Of a DNA stretch of 64,000 nucleotides, positions 54,549-63,505 are shown piece after piece. Positions within the stretch are counted from its first letter, which is position 1. Every line of letters starts with the position of its first letter. The notes below the pieces were generated by a model, which did not search any database, had not been told where the DNA came from, and saw only the letters and a list, made by a program, of their open reading frames with translations. Source of the DNA: Rhodocyclaceae bacterium (GTDB lineage Bacteria > Pseudomonadota > Gammaproteobacteria > Burkholderiales > Rhodocyclaceae); NCBI GenBank assembly GCA_030824275.1, contig JAVBXY010000036.1, positions 1-64,000 of the forward strand, written 5' to 3'. Both the position numbers and the translations under genes were made by a program.

Positions 54549-55505
54549 ATGACACGGCTCGTTCTCGCCCCCATGGAAGGCCTCGCCGACGATGTGTTGC
54601 GCGAGGTGCTGACCTCCACCGGTAGCTACGACTGGTGCGTCACCGAATTCGTCCGCGTCACCGACGCCGTGCTGCCGCATCGCGTCTATACCCGGCTCTC
54701 GCCGGAAATGAACCGGGCCGCGCGCACGCCCGCCGGCACGCCGGTGCGCGTGCAGTTGCTGGGTTCCGACGCGGACATGCTAGCAGCCAACGCCGCTCAT
54801 CTGGCCGAACTCAAGCCCTACGGCATCGACCTCAACTTCGGTTGCCCGACGCCGCTGGTCTTCCGGCATGGCGGCGGCTCGGCCCTTCTCGCCGAACCTG
54901 AACGCCTGCATCGCATCGCCGCCGCCGTGCGCGCGGCCGTGCCGGCGGACATGCCCGTCACCGCCAAGATGCGTCTCGGCATCGCCGACCCCAGCCGCGC
55001 CATCGACTGTGCCAGCGCGCTGGCCGAGGGTGGCATGTCGGAACTGGTAGTGCATGCCCGCACCAAGGCCGACAACTACCAACCCCTGGTGCGCTGGGAA
55101 TGGGTAGCGCGCATCCGCGAGGCGCTGCCCCCTTCCCTGCCCGTGATCGCCAACGGCGGCGTGTGGACCGTCGAGGACTACCACGCCATCCGCGCCGCCA
55201 CGGGCTGCGCGGACGTGATGCTGGGACGCGGCGCGGTCGCTGACCCGCTGCTGGCGACCAGAATTCGCCGTATCGCCAACGCCGACTTTTCCGACGACTG
55301 GCATGTGATCAAACCGCTGATCGCGCGCTTCTGGGAAAAGGTGCAGGCCAAGGTGCAGCCCAATCAGTCGCCGGGCCGGCTCAAGCAATGGCTGGGCATG
55401 ATGCGACGCCACTACCCGGAAGCCGAAGCGCTCTATCGCGAAGTTCGCGAGCTGCGTCTGGCGCCGCAGATCAGCCCGATCCTGGCGCAGAGGCTGGCAG
55501 CGTGA
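54549..55505 (+). CDS. dusC: tRNA-dihydrouridine(16) synthase DusC-like
   Basis: 318 residues. FMN TIM barrel starting LVLAPMEGLADDVLREVL, with LNFGCPTP and catalytic C99, KMRLGI, VHARTK and IANGGVWTVED. Length and the sequence around the active site fit DusC, which reduces U16 in tRNA. Residues 240-248 (RRIANADFS) are encoded by a repeat copy. The stop overlaps the GTG start of the radical SAM gene. A repeat copy also lies just before its start. Confidence 0.9.
   Translation: MTRLVLAPMEGLADDVLREVLTSTGSYDWCVTEFVRVTDAVLPHRVYTRLSPEMNRAARTPAGTPVRVQLLGSDADMLAANAAHLAELKPYGIDLNFGCPTPLVFRHGGGSALLAEPERLHRIAAAVRAAVPADMPVTAKMRLGIADPSRAIDCASALAEGGMSELVVHARTKADNYQPLVRWEWVARIREALPPSLPVIANGGVWTVEDYHAIRAATGCADVMLGRGAVADPLLATRIRRIANADFSDDWHVIKPLIARFWEKVQAKVQPNQSPGRLKQWLGMMRRHYPEAEALYREVRELRLAPQISPILAQRLAA
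55266..55290 (-). repeat. 25-bp dispersed element, copy 12
   Basis: Matches 24 of 25 positions. Inside dusC, read as RRIANADF. Confidence 0.85.
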
Positions 55506-57388
55506 ACATTCGCATCCTGTCCGTCATCCCGCCGATGACGCAGCTCAACACGCCCTACCCCTCCACCGCCTACCTCACGGGCTTTTTGCGCTCACGTCAC
55601 ATCGATGCAGTACAGGAAGACCTGGCCCTCGCCCTGGTGCTGCGCCTGCTCTCCCGCGATGGCCTAGCAAGCCTGTGCGAAGCGGCGGCCAAGCACCCGG
55701 CCCTGGGGTTTTTCAGTGAGCAATACGAACGCTACGCCGCCACCGTCGAGCGCGTCGTCGCCTTCCTGCAAGGCCGCGATCCCAGCCTCGCCTTCCGCAT
55801 CGCCGGGCGCAATTTCCTGCCCGAGGGGCCGCGCTTCGATTCCCTCGACGTGTATATCGACGAGGACGGCGGTGATCCTCTGGGCTGGGCCTTCGGCGCG
55901 CTCGGCGTGCAAGACCGCGCCCGCCACTTCGCCACGCTCTATCTCAACGATCTGGCCGACGTGTTGCGCGAAGCCGTGGACCCGCGCTTCGAGTTCGTCC
56001 GCTATGCCGAGTCCATCGCCGATAGCCAAGCCAGTTTCGAGCCGCTGGCAAGGGCGCTGGCGGCCCCGGAAAACCTCATCGACACGACGCTGCGCGAACT
56101 GACTCTGGCCGCCATCGCCAAACACCAGCCGACGCTGGTGCTGCTGTCCACGCCCTTCCCCGGCAACGTCTATGGCGCCCTGCGCATCGCCCAGACCATC
56201 AAGGCCCACGCCCCCTCCATCACCATCGCACTGGGCGGCGGCTATGTGAATACTGAACTGCGCGAGCTGGCCGAGCCGCGCCTGTTCGATTTCGTGGACT
56301 ACGTCACGCTGGACGATGGCGAGGCGCCGCTGCTGGCCTTGATCGAACACCTGCAAGGCCGGCGGCCCAAGGAAAATCTGGTGCGCTGTTTCGTGCGTGA
56401 CCTTGGCAAGGTGCGTTACATCAACCACGCCGAACCCGACATCCCCTTCGCCGAAACCGGCACCCCGACCTGGGACGGCCTGCCGCTCGACCGCTACCTC
56501 TCGGTGCTGGACATGCTCAATCCCATGCACCGGCTCTGGTCCGACGGTCGCTGGAACAAGCTCACCGTCGCCCACGGCTGCTACTGGAAAAAGTGCAGCT
56601 TCTGCGACGTATCGCTGGATTACATCTCCCGCTTCGAGGCCCTGGCTGCCTCGCAACTGGTGGACCGCATCGAGGCGGTGATCGCCGAAACCGGCCAGAC
56701 TGGCTTCCACTTCGTCGACGAAGCCGCGCCGCCCAAGGCCCTGCGTGCGCTGGCCGAAGAACTGATCAAGCGCAAGCTCGCCATCTCCTGGTGGGGCAAC
56801 ATCCGTTTCGAGAAATCCTTCACGCCGGAACTCTGCGAGCTACTCGCCGAGAGCGGCTGCATCGCCGTCTCCGGCGGTCTCGAAGTCGCCTCGGACCGGC
56901 TGTTGAAATTGATGCAGAAAGGCGTCTCCGTCGAGCAGGTAGCCCGCGTCGCCCATGCCTTCAGCGATGCCGGCATTCTGGTGCACGCCTATCTGATGTA
57001 CGGCTTCCCGACCCAGACCGTGCAGGACACGGTGGACGCCCTCGAATACGTGCGCCAGTTGTTCGCCGCCGGCTGCATCCAGTCCGGTTTCTTCCACCGT
57101 TTCGCCTGCACCGTGCATTCGCCGGTCGGCCTCGATCCCAAGGCCTTCGGCGTCAAGCTCAAGCCTTTGCCAGCGGGTGGCTTTGCCAAAAACGACGTCG
57201 GCTTCATCGACCCCACGGGCGTTGATCACGCCGTATTGGGCAAGGCGCTGGAGAAGGCGATCTACAACTACATGCACGGCATCGGCCTCGACGAGGACGT
57301 GCGTCGCTGGTTCAGCGGCAAGGTGCCACGCACGACGGTGCCACGGCACTTCATCGAACGCGCGCTCCAGTCAATCAGGATTCCCTGA
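55502..57388 (+). CDS. B12-binding-domain radical SAM enzyme
   Basis: 628 residues from a GTG overlapping the dusC stop. The first 350 include a cobalamin-binding-like Rossmann part (LVLLSTPFPGNVYGALRIAQTIK, ALGGGYVNTELREL). The radical SAM cluster motif is CYWKKCSFC at 360-368, CX4CX2C spacing instead of the common CX3CX2C, followed by EVASDRLLKLMQKG. It should bind a 4Fe-4S cluster and SAM, perhaps with B12. Substrate unknown. Coupling to dusC and rlhA could suggest RNA modification, but methyl transfer to other molecules is equally possible. Confidence 0.82.
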   Translation: MNIRILSVIPPMTQLNTPYPSTAYLTGFLRSRHIDAVQEDLALALVLRLLSRDGLASLCEAAAKHPALGFFSEQYERYAATVERVVAFLQGRDPSLAFRIAGRNFLPEGPRFDSLDVYIDEDGGDPLGWAFGALGVQDRARHFATLYLNDLADVLREAVDPRFEFVRYAESIADSQASFEPLARALAAPENLIDTTLRELTLAAIAKHQPTLVLLSTPFPGNVYGALRIAQTIKAHAPSITIALGGGYVNTELRELAEPRLFDFVDYVTLDDGEAPLLALIEHLQGRRPKENLVRCFVRDLGKVRYINHAEPDIPFAETGTPTWDGLPLDRYLSVLDMLNPMHRLWSDGRWNKLTVAHGCYWKKCSFCDVSLDYISRFEALAASQLVDRIEAVIAETGQTGFHFVDEAAPPKALRALAEELIKRKLAISWWGNIRFEKSFTPELCELLAESGCIAVSGGLEVASDRLLKLMQKGVSVEQVARVAHAFSDAGILVHAYLMYGFPTQTVQDTVDALEYVRQLFAAGCIQSGFFHRFACTVHSPVGLDPKAFGVKLKPLPAGGFAKNDVGFIDPTGVDHAVLGKALEKAIYNYMHGIGLDEDVRRWFSGKVPRTTVPRHFIERALQSIRIP

Positions 57389-57438
57389 CGCCATCGGTAT
57401 ATCTCGCCACCATCGGCATTCGCGCCGAGGCAAAGCCC

Positions 57439-57451
57439 TATAATTTACAGG
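57439..57451 (+). promoter_or_regulatory. Perfect -10 box just upstream of Cache-GGDEF-EAL gene
   Basis: TATAAT at 57439-57444 is 7 bases from the GTG start. No ribosome site is present except a weak CAGG. Transcription from here would give a leaderless message or imply a later start. Confidence 0.45.
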
Positions 57452-60259
57452 GTGAAAGTATTGCAAACCCTCAGGGCTCATCTCTTCGCGCTGGTCTTCG
57501 CCACCCTGCTGCCTGGTGCCATCCTGCTGGCCTACTCGATCTACGAGGATACCCAGCGCTCGATCAGCGAAACCAAGAACTCGCTGAATACTTTGGTCCG
57601 CATCACCGCTGCGGGCACCAGCCGCTTCCTCGCCACCAATAGGGAATCGATGGAGTTGTTCGCCAAGCGCCCGCTGGTGCGCGTCCTGGACGGCAGTCGC
57701 TGCGATCCCGTGATCCACGATTTCCGCGACCTGTTTCCCCGCTTCGCCAATCTCACCACCATCACCCTCGATGGCACCGCGATCTGTTCCGCCGTGCCGC
57801 AGCCCGGCGGCAAGCCGGTGAATGTCGGCAAAACCGAATGGTTCCAGCGGGCGCTGGCCAAGCCCGAGTTCCTCGCCGGCAACCCCTTCATCGGCCCGAT
57901 CACGGGACGCTGGGTTTCCGTGCTGGTGGCGCCCATTCGTGACCAAAGCGACAAAGTGGCCGGCTTTGTCGGCCTGCCCCTCGACCTGGATCTCTACGCC
58001 CCGAGCATCGAGGGAACCAAACTGGCGCCGGGCATGCGCATGGGTATCGTCAGTGCCGATGGCCACCTGGTCTGGCGTAGCGACGATCCGGACAAGCTGA
58101 TCGGCAAGGACATCGGCGACCTGCCATCCGTCAAGGCAGCCATCACTGTCAAGGATGGAAATTTCGAGGCCAAGGGCACGGACGGCGTGCCGCGCATCTA
58201 TGCCGTGGCCCCCATCCCCGAGGCCGGCTGGTATGCCTATATCGGCATTCCCTCCGCCCAGATCTACGACAAGGCCACCCGCGATGCCCGCGAGCGAGGC
58301 ATCTACGGCCTGCTCGGCCTGCTCGCCGCGCTGGTATTGGCAGTAATCCTGGCACGCCGCATCGCGCGGCCGATCAGCCATATCTCCGGCGCCGCCCGTG
58401 CCATCAAGGACGGCGACAAGACCATACGTGCGCCGCTGCATGGACCCCGCGAAGTCATCGAAGTGGCCGGCGAATTCAACACCATGGTCGATGCCTGGAT
58501 GAAATCGGCGGAACAACTCCAGTTCCTCGCCAACCACGACGCCCTGACCGGCCTGCCCAACCGAATGCTGCTGGCCGACCGCATGACCCAGGCCATCGCC
58601 CGCTCGGTGCGCGAGAAGAAGCTGGTCGCCGTCTGCTTTCTCGACCTCGATGGCTTCAAGCCGATCAACGACCAGTATGGCCACGAAACCGGCGACCACC
58701 TGCTGATCGAAGTCGGCACACGTATCGAATCCTCGCTGCGGGCCTGGGACACCGTAGCCCGCCTCGGCGGCGACGAATTCATCCTGATCCTCAACGACCT
58801 CAACACCGTGGTGGAGGTCGAACAGGCCCTGGCGCGCTTGCAGACGGTGCTGACCACGCCCTATCACAAGGAAGACACGGCCATCGCCTTCTCGGCCAGC
58901 ATCGGCGTGGCGATCTACCCTTACGACGACAGCGACCCGGACACCCTGCTACGCCATGCCGACCACGCGATGTATGTCGCCAAGCAGGCTGGCAAGAACC
59001 AGATCAGCTTCTTCGACGCGCAACAGGAATTGCGCGTGCGCGAATGGCACCAGCTGCGCGACGAAATTCGCCACGGCCTGCTGCACGACGAATTCGCCCT
59101 TTACTACCAACCCAAGGTCAACATGCGCAGCGGCGAGGTGGTCGGCGCCGAAGCCCTGATCCGCTGGCGGCATCCGCAGCGCGGCCTGCTGGCACCGGGC
59201 CAATTCCTGCCCGCAGCCGAAGAAACCCAGCTGATGATCGCGCTCGGCGACTGGGTGCTGCGCGAAGCACTCCGCCAGATCGACATCTGGCGACGTCAGG
59301 GCCTGTCCCTGCGCGTCAGCGTCAATGTGGCCTCCATGCAATTGCAGGAAGCTGATTTCATGCGCAAGCTGATGGCGCTGCTGAAGGACTTCCCCGAGGT
59401 GCCGCCGCAACTGATCGAAATGGAAATCCTCGAAAGCGCGGCCCTGGCCGAGATCAAGTCGGTCAGCAAGATCATGGTCTGGTGCAAGGACCTCGGCATC
59501 GACTTCGCTCTCGACGACTTCGGCACCGGCTATTCCTCGCTGGCCTATCTCAAGCAGTTGCCGGCGGCGACACTGAAGATCGACCAGTCCTTCATCCGCG
59601 ACATGCTCGAAGACCCGGACAGCCTGGCCATCACCGAAGGCATTCTCGGCCTGGCACGGGCCTTCCAGCGCGGCGCCATTGCCGAGGGCGTCGAAACCGT
59701 GGAACACGGCATCATCCTGCTGCACATGGGCTGCGATTTCGGCCAGGGCTATGGCATCGCCCGCCCAATGCCAGCGCCCGACGTCGCCGCCTGGGCCGCC
59801 CGTTATCGCGTAGACCCGCGCTGGATCGCCGCCGGTGCGGCGGAATGGAACCGGGAAGACTTCCCGCTACTGGCAATGGAGGCCGAACATCGCCGCTGGG
59901 TGAATCGCCTGACGACTTGCATCGAAAGTGGCGACGTCAGCACCTTGCCGCAGCAGATCGAGAATGACCAGGCCTGCAACTTCGGTCACTGGTACCGCAG
60001 CGAAGGCGCGCTCCATTACAGCCATCTGCCCGAGTTCCGCGCCATCGAACCGCTGCATCGACGTGTGCATGAACTGGGCGCCGCCATGGTCGACGCCATG
60101 CGCAAGGGACATCATCAGGCTGCCCGCGATGGCATCCATGAACTCCAGGCCGCCCGCGATGCAGTCCTGACGGCGCTGCATCACTTGCAGGCCGCCGTAT
60201 TGATGGCCTGCCACGAGCGCGGTCCCCTGAACCGAAGCGCCGCCGGTGAGCCTGCCTGA
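57452..60259 (+). CDS. Cache-HAMP-GGDEF-EAL-CZB cyclic di-GMP protein
   Basis: 935 residues. Membrane segment at about 9-28, periplasmic dCache-type domain at about 35-285, second membrane segment at about 290-308, HAMP, GGDEF with GGDEF at 439-443, EAL with EAL at 567-569, DDFGTG and AEGVET. The last 130 residues form a CZB (chemoreceptor zinc-binding) domain with the ligand pattern EHRRW, ACNFGHWY and PLHRRVHELG. CZB domains inhibit diguanylate cyclases or receptors when zinc binds, so zinc or hypochlorous-type oxidants may set activity. The start is a GTG with an unusual leaderless-looking context. Confidence 0.88.
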   Translation: MKVLQTLRAHLFALVFATLLPGAILLAYSIYEDTQRSISETKNSLNTLVRITAAGTSRFLATNRESMELFAKRPLVRVLDGSRCDPVIHDFRDLFPRFANLTTITLDGTAICSAVPQPGGKPVNVGKTEWFQRALAKPEFLAGNPFIGPITGRWVSVLVAPIRDQSDKVAGFVGLPLDLDLYAPSIEGTKLAPGMRMGIVSADGHLVWRSDDPDKLIGKDIGDLPSVKAAITVKDGNFEAKGTDGVPRIYAVAPIPEAGWYAYIGIPSAQIYDKATRDARERGIYGLLGLLAALVLAVILARRIARPISHISGAARAIKDGDKTIRAPLHGPREVIEVAGEFNTMVDAWMKSAEQLQFLANHDALTGLPNRMLLADRMTQAIARSVREKKLVAVCFLDLDGFKPINDQYGHETGDHLLIEVGTRIESSLRAWDTVARLGGDEFILILNDLNTVVEVEQALARLQTVLTTPYHKEDTAIAFSASIGVAIYPYDDSDPDTLLRHADHAMYVAKQAGKNQISFFDAQQELRVREWHQLRDEIRHGLLHDEFALYYQPKVNMRSGEVVGAEALIRWRHPQRGLLAPGQFLPAAEETQLMIALGDWVLREALRQIDIWRRQGLSLRVSVNVASMQLQEADFMRKLMALLKDFPEVPPQLIEMEILESAALAEIKSVSKIMVWCKDLGIDFALDDFGTGYSSLAYLKQLPAATLKIDQSFIRDMLEDPDSLAITEGILGLARAFQRGAIAEGVETVEHGIILLHMGCDFGQGYGIARPMPAPDVAAWAARYRVDPRWIAAGAAEWNREDFPLLAMEAEHRRWVNRLTTCIESGDVSTLPQQIENDQACNFGHWYRSEGALHYSHLPEFRAIEPLHRRVHELGAAMVDAMRKGHHQAARDGIHELQAARDAVLTALHHLQAAVLMACHERGPLNRSAAGEPA

Positions 60260-60467
60260 CCCCAGCCAGCTGGAGTTGCTGGTCACCCGCGTCATGCCCT
60301 TCGGCAAGCACAAGGGCCAGCTGATCGCCGACCTGCCGGGCAATTACCTGAACTGGTTCGCCCGCGAGGGCTTCCCGCCCGGCGAGATCGGCCGTCTGCT
60401 GGCGCTGATGCAGGAGATGGACCACAACGGCCTGCGCCCGCTGCTCGATCCGCTGCGGCGGCGCTGA
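60246..60467 (+). CDS. DUF3820 small protein
   Basis: 73 residues from a GTG that overlaps the preceding stop by 14 bases. MPFGKHKGQLIADLPGNYLNWFAREGFPPGEIG is the DUF3820 signature, a short family annotated as putative quorum-sensing-regulated virulence factor. Actual role unknown. It resembles a small module also found in exonuclease-type proteins. It lies 7 bases before truC. Confidence 0.82.
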   Translation: MSLPDPSQLELLVTRVMPFGKHKGQLIADLPGNYLNWFAREGFPPGEIGRLLALMQEMDHNGLRPLLDPLRRR

Positions 60468-60474
60468 GCACGCC

Positions 60475-61209
60475 ATGCTCGAGATCCTCTACCGCGACGA
60501 ACAGCTCGTCGCCATCCACAAACCCGCCGGCCTGCTGGTCCATCGCAGCGACATTGATCGCCATGAAACCCGCTTCGCCGTGCAACTGTTGCGCGATCAG
60601 CTCGGCCACCGCGTGCAGCCGGTGCATCGGCTAGACAAGGGCACCTCGGGCGTGTTGCTGTTCGCCTTCGACCGCGACACGGCGAGCGTGATCGGCCAGC
60701 AGTTCGAGCGCAACGAAGTGGCCAAGACCTATCTCGCCGTGGTGCGCGGCTGGCCGCCGGCAAGCGGCCTCATCGACCATGCGCTGACGCGGCAGTACGA
60801 CGACTACGGCAAGCTGCGCACCGAAGCCGCGCAGGAATCCCTGCCAGCGACGACCGCCTTCCGTACCCTGGCCACCATCGAATTGCCGGAGCCGGTGGAC
60901 CGCTACCCGACCGCCCGCTATGCGCTGGTGGCACTGACGCCACACACCGGCCGTCAGCATCAGTTGCGTCGCCACATGAAGCACATCGCCCATCCCATCA
61001 TCGGCGACGCCACTCACGGCAAGGGCCGTCACAATCGTTTCTTTCAGGAGCGATTCGGCTGTCATCGCCTGCTGCTGGCCTGCACAGAGCTGCGCCTGCG
61101 CCATCCAGCCACTGGCGAAAACCTGATCATTTCCGCGCCACTGGAAGGGGATTTTGCTGCGCTGCTGACGCGCTTTGACTGGTCGCTGGCAGCGACTGAT
61201 TGCGGTTAG
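60475..61209 (+). CDS. truC: tRNA pseudouridine(65) synthase TruC-like
   Basis: 244 residues. RluA-type pseudouridine synthase: PVHRLDKGTSGVLLFA carries the catalytic aspartate, with TPHTGRQHQLRRHMKH and HRLLLACTELRL further on. No S4 domain, as in TruC, which modifies U65 of tRNA. It sits in a stretch with other RNA-modification genes (rlhA, dusC, and the methylase at 62488). Confidence 0.9.
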   Translation: MLEILYRDEQLVAIHKPAGLLVHRSDIDRHETRFAVQLLRDQLGHRVQPVHRLDKGTSGVLLFAFDRDTASVIGQQFERNEVAKTYLAVVRGWPPASGLIDHALTRQYDDYGKLRTEAAQESLPATTAFRTLATIELPEPVDRYPTARYALVALTPHTGRQHQLRRHMKHIAHPIIGDATHGKGRHNRFFQERFGCHRLLLACTELRLRHPATGENLIISAPLEGDFAALLTRFDWSLAATDCG

Positions 61210-61242
61210 AATCGGCGCCCTCGTTAAGTTGTTAATGACTCG

Positions 61243-62436
61243 ATGAACGCTCCCATCCGCACCGAAACCGACTGGCGCGCCGTGCTGGCCGCTGCCCTCT
61301 GCGGGGTCGCCGTGGCCATGAACATTGGCAAGGTGCCCATCGCCATGGTCCAGTTGCGCACCGAGTTCGGCCTCTCGCTGGTGGCAGCAGGCTGGGTCTC
61401 GTCGATGATCAATACTCTGGCGGTGTCGACTGCGGTGTTCTTCGGCCTGCTCGGCGACCGCGTCGGCGCCTTGCGCATGTGCTTCGCCGGTCTGGCCATC
61501 GGTATCGGTGGCGGCATACTGGGCCTGCTGGCCGGCAACGAAACCATGCTGCTGGTCTCGCGCTTTGCCGAGGGCGCAGGCGTGGTGGCGGTCGCCGTCT
61601 CGGCACCGGCCCTGCTCTCCTCGGCCGCTGCGCCGAGTGATCGCCGCTTCGCGCTGGGTATCTGGAGCGCCTATCTGCCGGCCGGCGTCGGCCTGGTCAT
61701 GTTGCTGGCGCCGCTGGTGCTGCCGCTGGGCGGCTGGCGCGGGGTTTGGCTACTCTCGCTGGCCGGGCTGGCGACGGCGGCCTTCGCCATCCATCGCTCG
61801 CGTCCTGCCTATCGCCTGCCGCCTCCCGGCGCCAGCGACCCACATCCCTTCGTCGCCGCAAAACAGGCCCTGGCCCAGCCCCTGCCCTGGCTGCTCGGCA
61901 TCGCCATGTTCAGCTGGACCATCCAGCACTATGCGCTGATCATCTGGCTGCCGACCTTCCTCAAGGAACAGCGCGACCTCGGCCCGCTGGCCGTGGCCCT
62001 GCTCTCCTGCCTGATGGTGCTGGTGAACGTACCCGGCAATCTGCTCGGCGGCAGCCTGCTCCAGCGCAACCACAAGCGCGGCAAGCTGATCGCCTCCGCC
62101 AGTCTGGTCACCGGCCTGTCCGGCGTCGGCATCTTCCTCGACACCCTGCCCGACCTGCTGCGCTACGCCCTGTGCCTCGTCCTGTCCTTCACCGGCGGCC
62201 TGATCCCGGCTTCCGTGCTGTCCGCCTCGGCCCATCTGGCGAAGACGCCAAAGCAGATCGGCACCCTGCAAGGCCTGTTCATGCAGATGGGCAACATCGG
62301 CCCCTTCATCGGCCCGCCGCTGATCGCCGCGCTGGTAGCGGCCAGCGGATTGTGGCGCGACGCCCTGTGGGTCACGGGCATCGCCGCACTAGCGGGCATC
62401 GTGCTGGGCTTGATGATTCGGCGACTGGAACGCTAG
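61243..62436 (+). CDS. MFS transporter, CynX/NimT-like
   Basis: 397 residues with about 12 membrane segments. FGLLGDRVGALRMCFAGLAI is the loop 2-3 MFS signature. The overall pattern resembles the CynX/NimT cyanate or nitroimidazole-type branch. TAGAAT at 61207-61212 could be its -10, giving a 30-base leader. Substrate unknown. Confidence 0.83.
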   Translation: MNAPIRTETDWRAVLAAALCGVAVAMNIGKVPIAMVQLRTEFGLSLVAAGWVSSMINTLAVSTAVFFGLLGDRVGALRMCFAGLAIGIGGGILGLLAGNETMLLVSRFAEGAGVVAVAVSAPALLSSAAAPSDRRFALGIWSAYLPAGVGLVMLLAPLVLPLGGWRGVWLLSLAGLATAAFAIHRSRPAYRLPPPGASDPHPFVAAKQALAQPLPWLLGIAMFSWTIQHYALIIWLPTFLKEQRDLGPLAVALLSCLMVLVNVPGNLLGGSLLQRNHKRGKLIASASLVTGLSGVGIFLDTLPDLLRYALCLVLSFTGGLIPASVLSASAHLAKTPKQIGTLQGLFMQMGNIGPFIGPPLIAALVAASGLWRDALWVTGIAALAGIVLGLMIRRLER

Positions 62437-62487
62437 CGCGTATCATGGCGGCCTTTCCGCATCACCCTGCCCTCTGACGGGCCTGCC

Positions 62488-63504
62488 ATGACCGATCCCC
62501 TGATTCCCCAACTCGCTGCTGCCCTCGATGCGCGTAGCGCCCTGATCACCCGCCTCGCCGCCGAGGACACCAACGCCTATCGGCTCTTCCACGGCAGCGT
62601 CGAGGGCCATCCCGGCTTGACCGTGGATCGCTACGACGACCTGCTGCTGGTGCAGAGTTTCCACAGCCCCCTGGCGCCGGAAACCTTGGCCGCGCTGGAA
62701 GCCTTCTACGCCGAAAAGCTGCCCGGCCTGGCGCTGGTCTTCAATGACCGCAGCCAGGCCAATTCGCGCATCGGCAACCCGTTGACGCCGGAGCAACTGG
62801 AAGTGGCCATGCTGCCCCGCGAAATCCATGAGATCGGTGTCCGCTACCGCATCCAGGGCCGTCACGGCGGCCAGGACCCCTGGCTGTTCCTCGACCTGCG
62901 CGCCGCCCGTCGTCGCGTGATGCAGGAAGTGCCGGGCAAGTCCCTGCTCAACCTGTTCGCTTATACCTGCGGTGTCGGCATCGCCGCCAGCAAGGCCGGC
63001 GCGCGCTTCGTCATGAATGTGGACTTCGCCGAGTCCAGCATCGACGTAGGCAAGGAGAACATGCGCATCAATGAGCTGCCCCATCGTCCGCGTTTCGTCA
63101 AATGCGATGCCTTCGCCGCCATGCGCCAGTTGGCCGGCATCGGCCAGCCGGAGCGGGTGCGAGGCAAGCGCATGCCACCCTTTCCGAAGATGGAGCCGCA
63201 AACCTTCGATCTGGTCTTTCTCGACCCGCCGCGCTACGCCAAGAGTGCCTTCGGCGTCGTCGATCTGGTCAATGACTACGCCTCGGTGTTCAAGCCGGCG
63301 CTGCTTTGTACCACCGAGGGCGGCACGCTGATCTGCACCAACAACGTCGCCGACGTGGATCGCGAAAAATGGCTGGACCAGCTCCAGCGCAGTGCCGCCA
63401 AGGCCGGACGGCCGGTGAAGGACATGGAGTGGATACTGCCGGAGGAAGACTTCCCCAGCCCCGACGGCAATCCGCCGCTGAAGATTGCGCTGTTGAGGGT
63501 TTGA
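62488..63504 (+). CDS. Class I SAM-dependent rRNA methyltransferase, RlmI-like
   Basis: 338 residues. SAM site NLFAYTCGVGIAASKAGA at about 154-171, then DLVFLDPPRYAKS at about 238-250, the cytosine-C5/guanine-type DPPRY signature of RlmI/RlmK-type enzymes. The PUA domain of RlmI is not evident; residues 1-60 are shorter (FHGSVEGHPGLTVDRYDDLLLVQSF is the usual entry to the fold). The exact rRNA target is not assignable. Confidence 0.82.
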   Translation: MTDPLIPQLAAALDARSALITRLAAEDTNAYRLFHGSVEGHPGLTVDRYDDLLLVQSFHSPLAPETLAALEAFYAEKLPGLALVFNDRSQANSRIGNPLTPEQLEVAMLPREIHEIGVRYRIQGRHGGQDPWLFLDLRAARRRVMQEVPGKSLLNLFAYTCGVGIAASKAGARFVMNVDFAESSIDVGKENMRINELPHRPRFVKCDAFAAMRQLAGIGQPERVRGKRMPPFPKMEPQTFDLVFLDPPRYAKSAFGVVDLVNDYASVFKPALLCTTEGGTLICTNNVADVDREKWLDQLQRSAAKAGRPVKDMEWILPEEDFPSPDGNPPLKIALLRV

Positions 63505-63505
63505 G

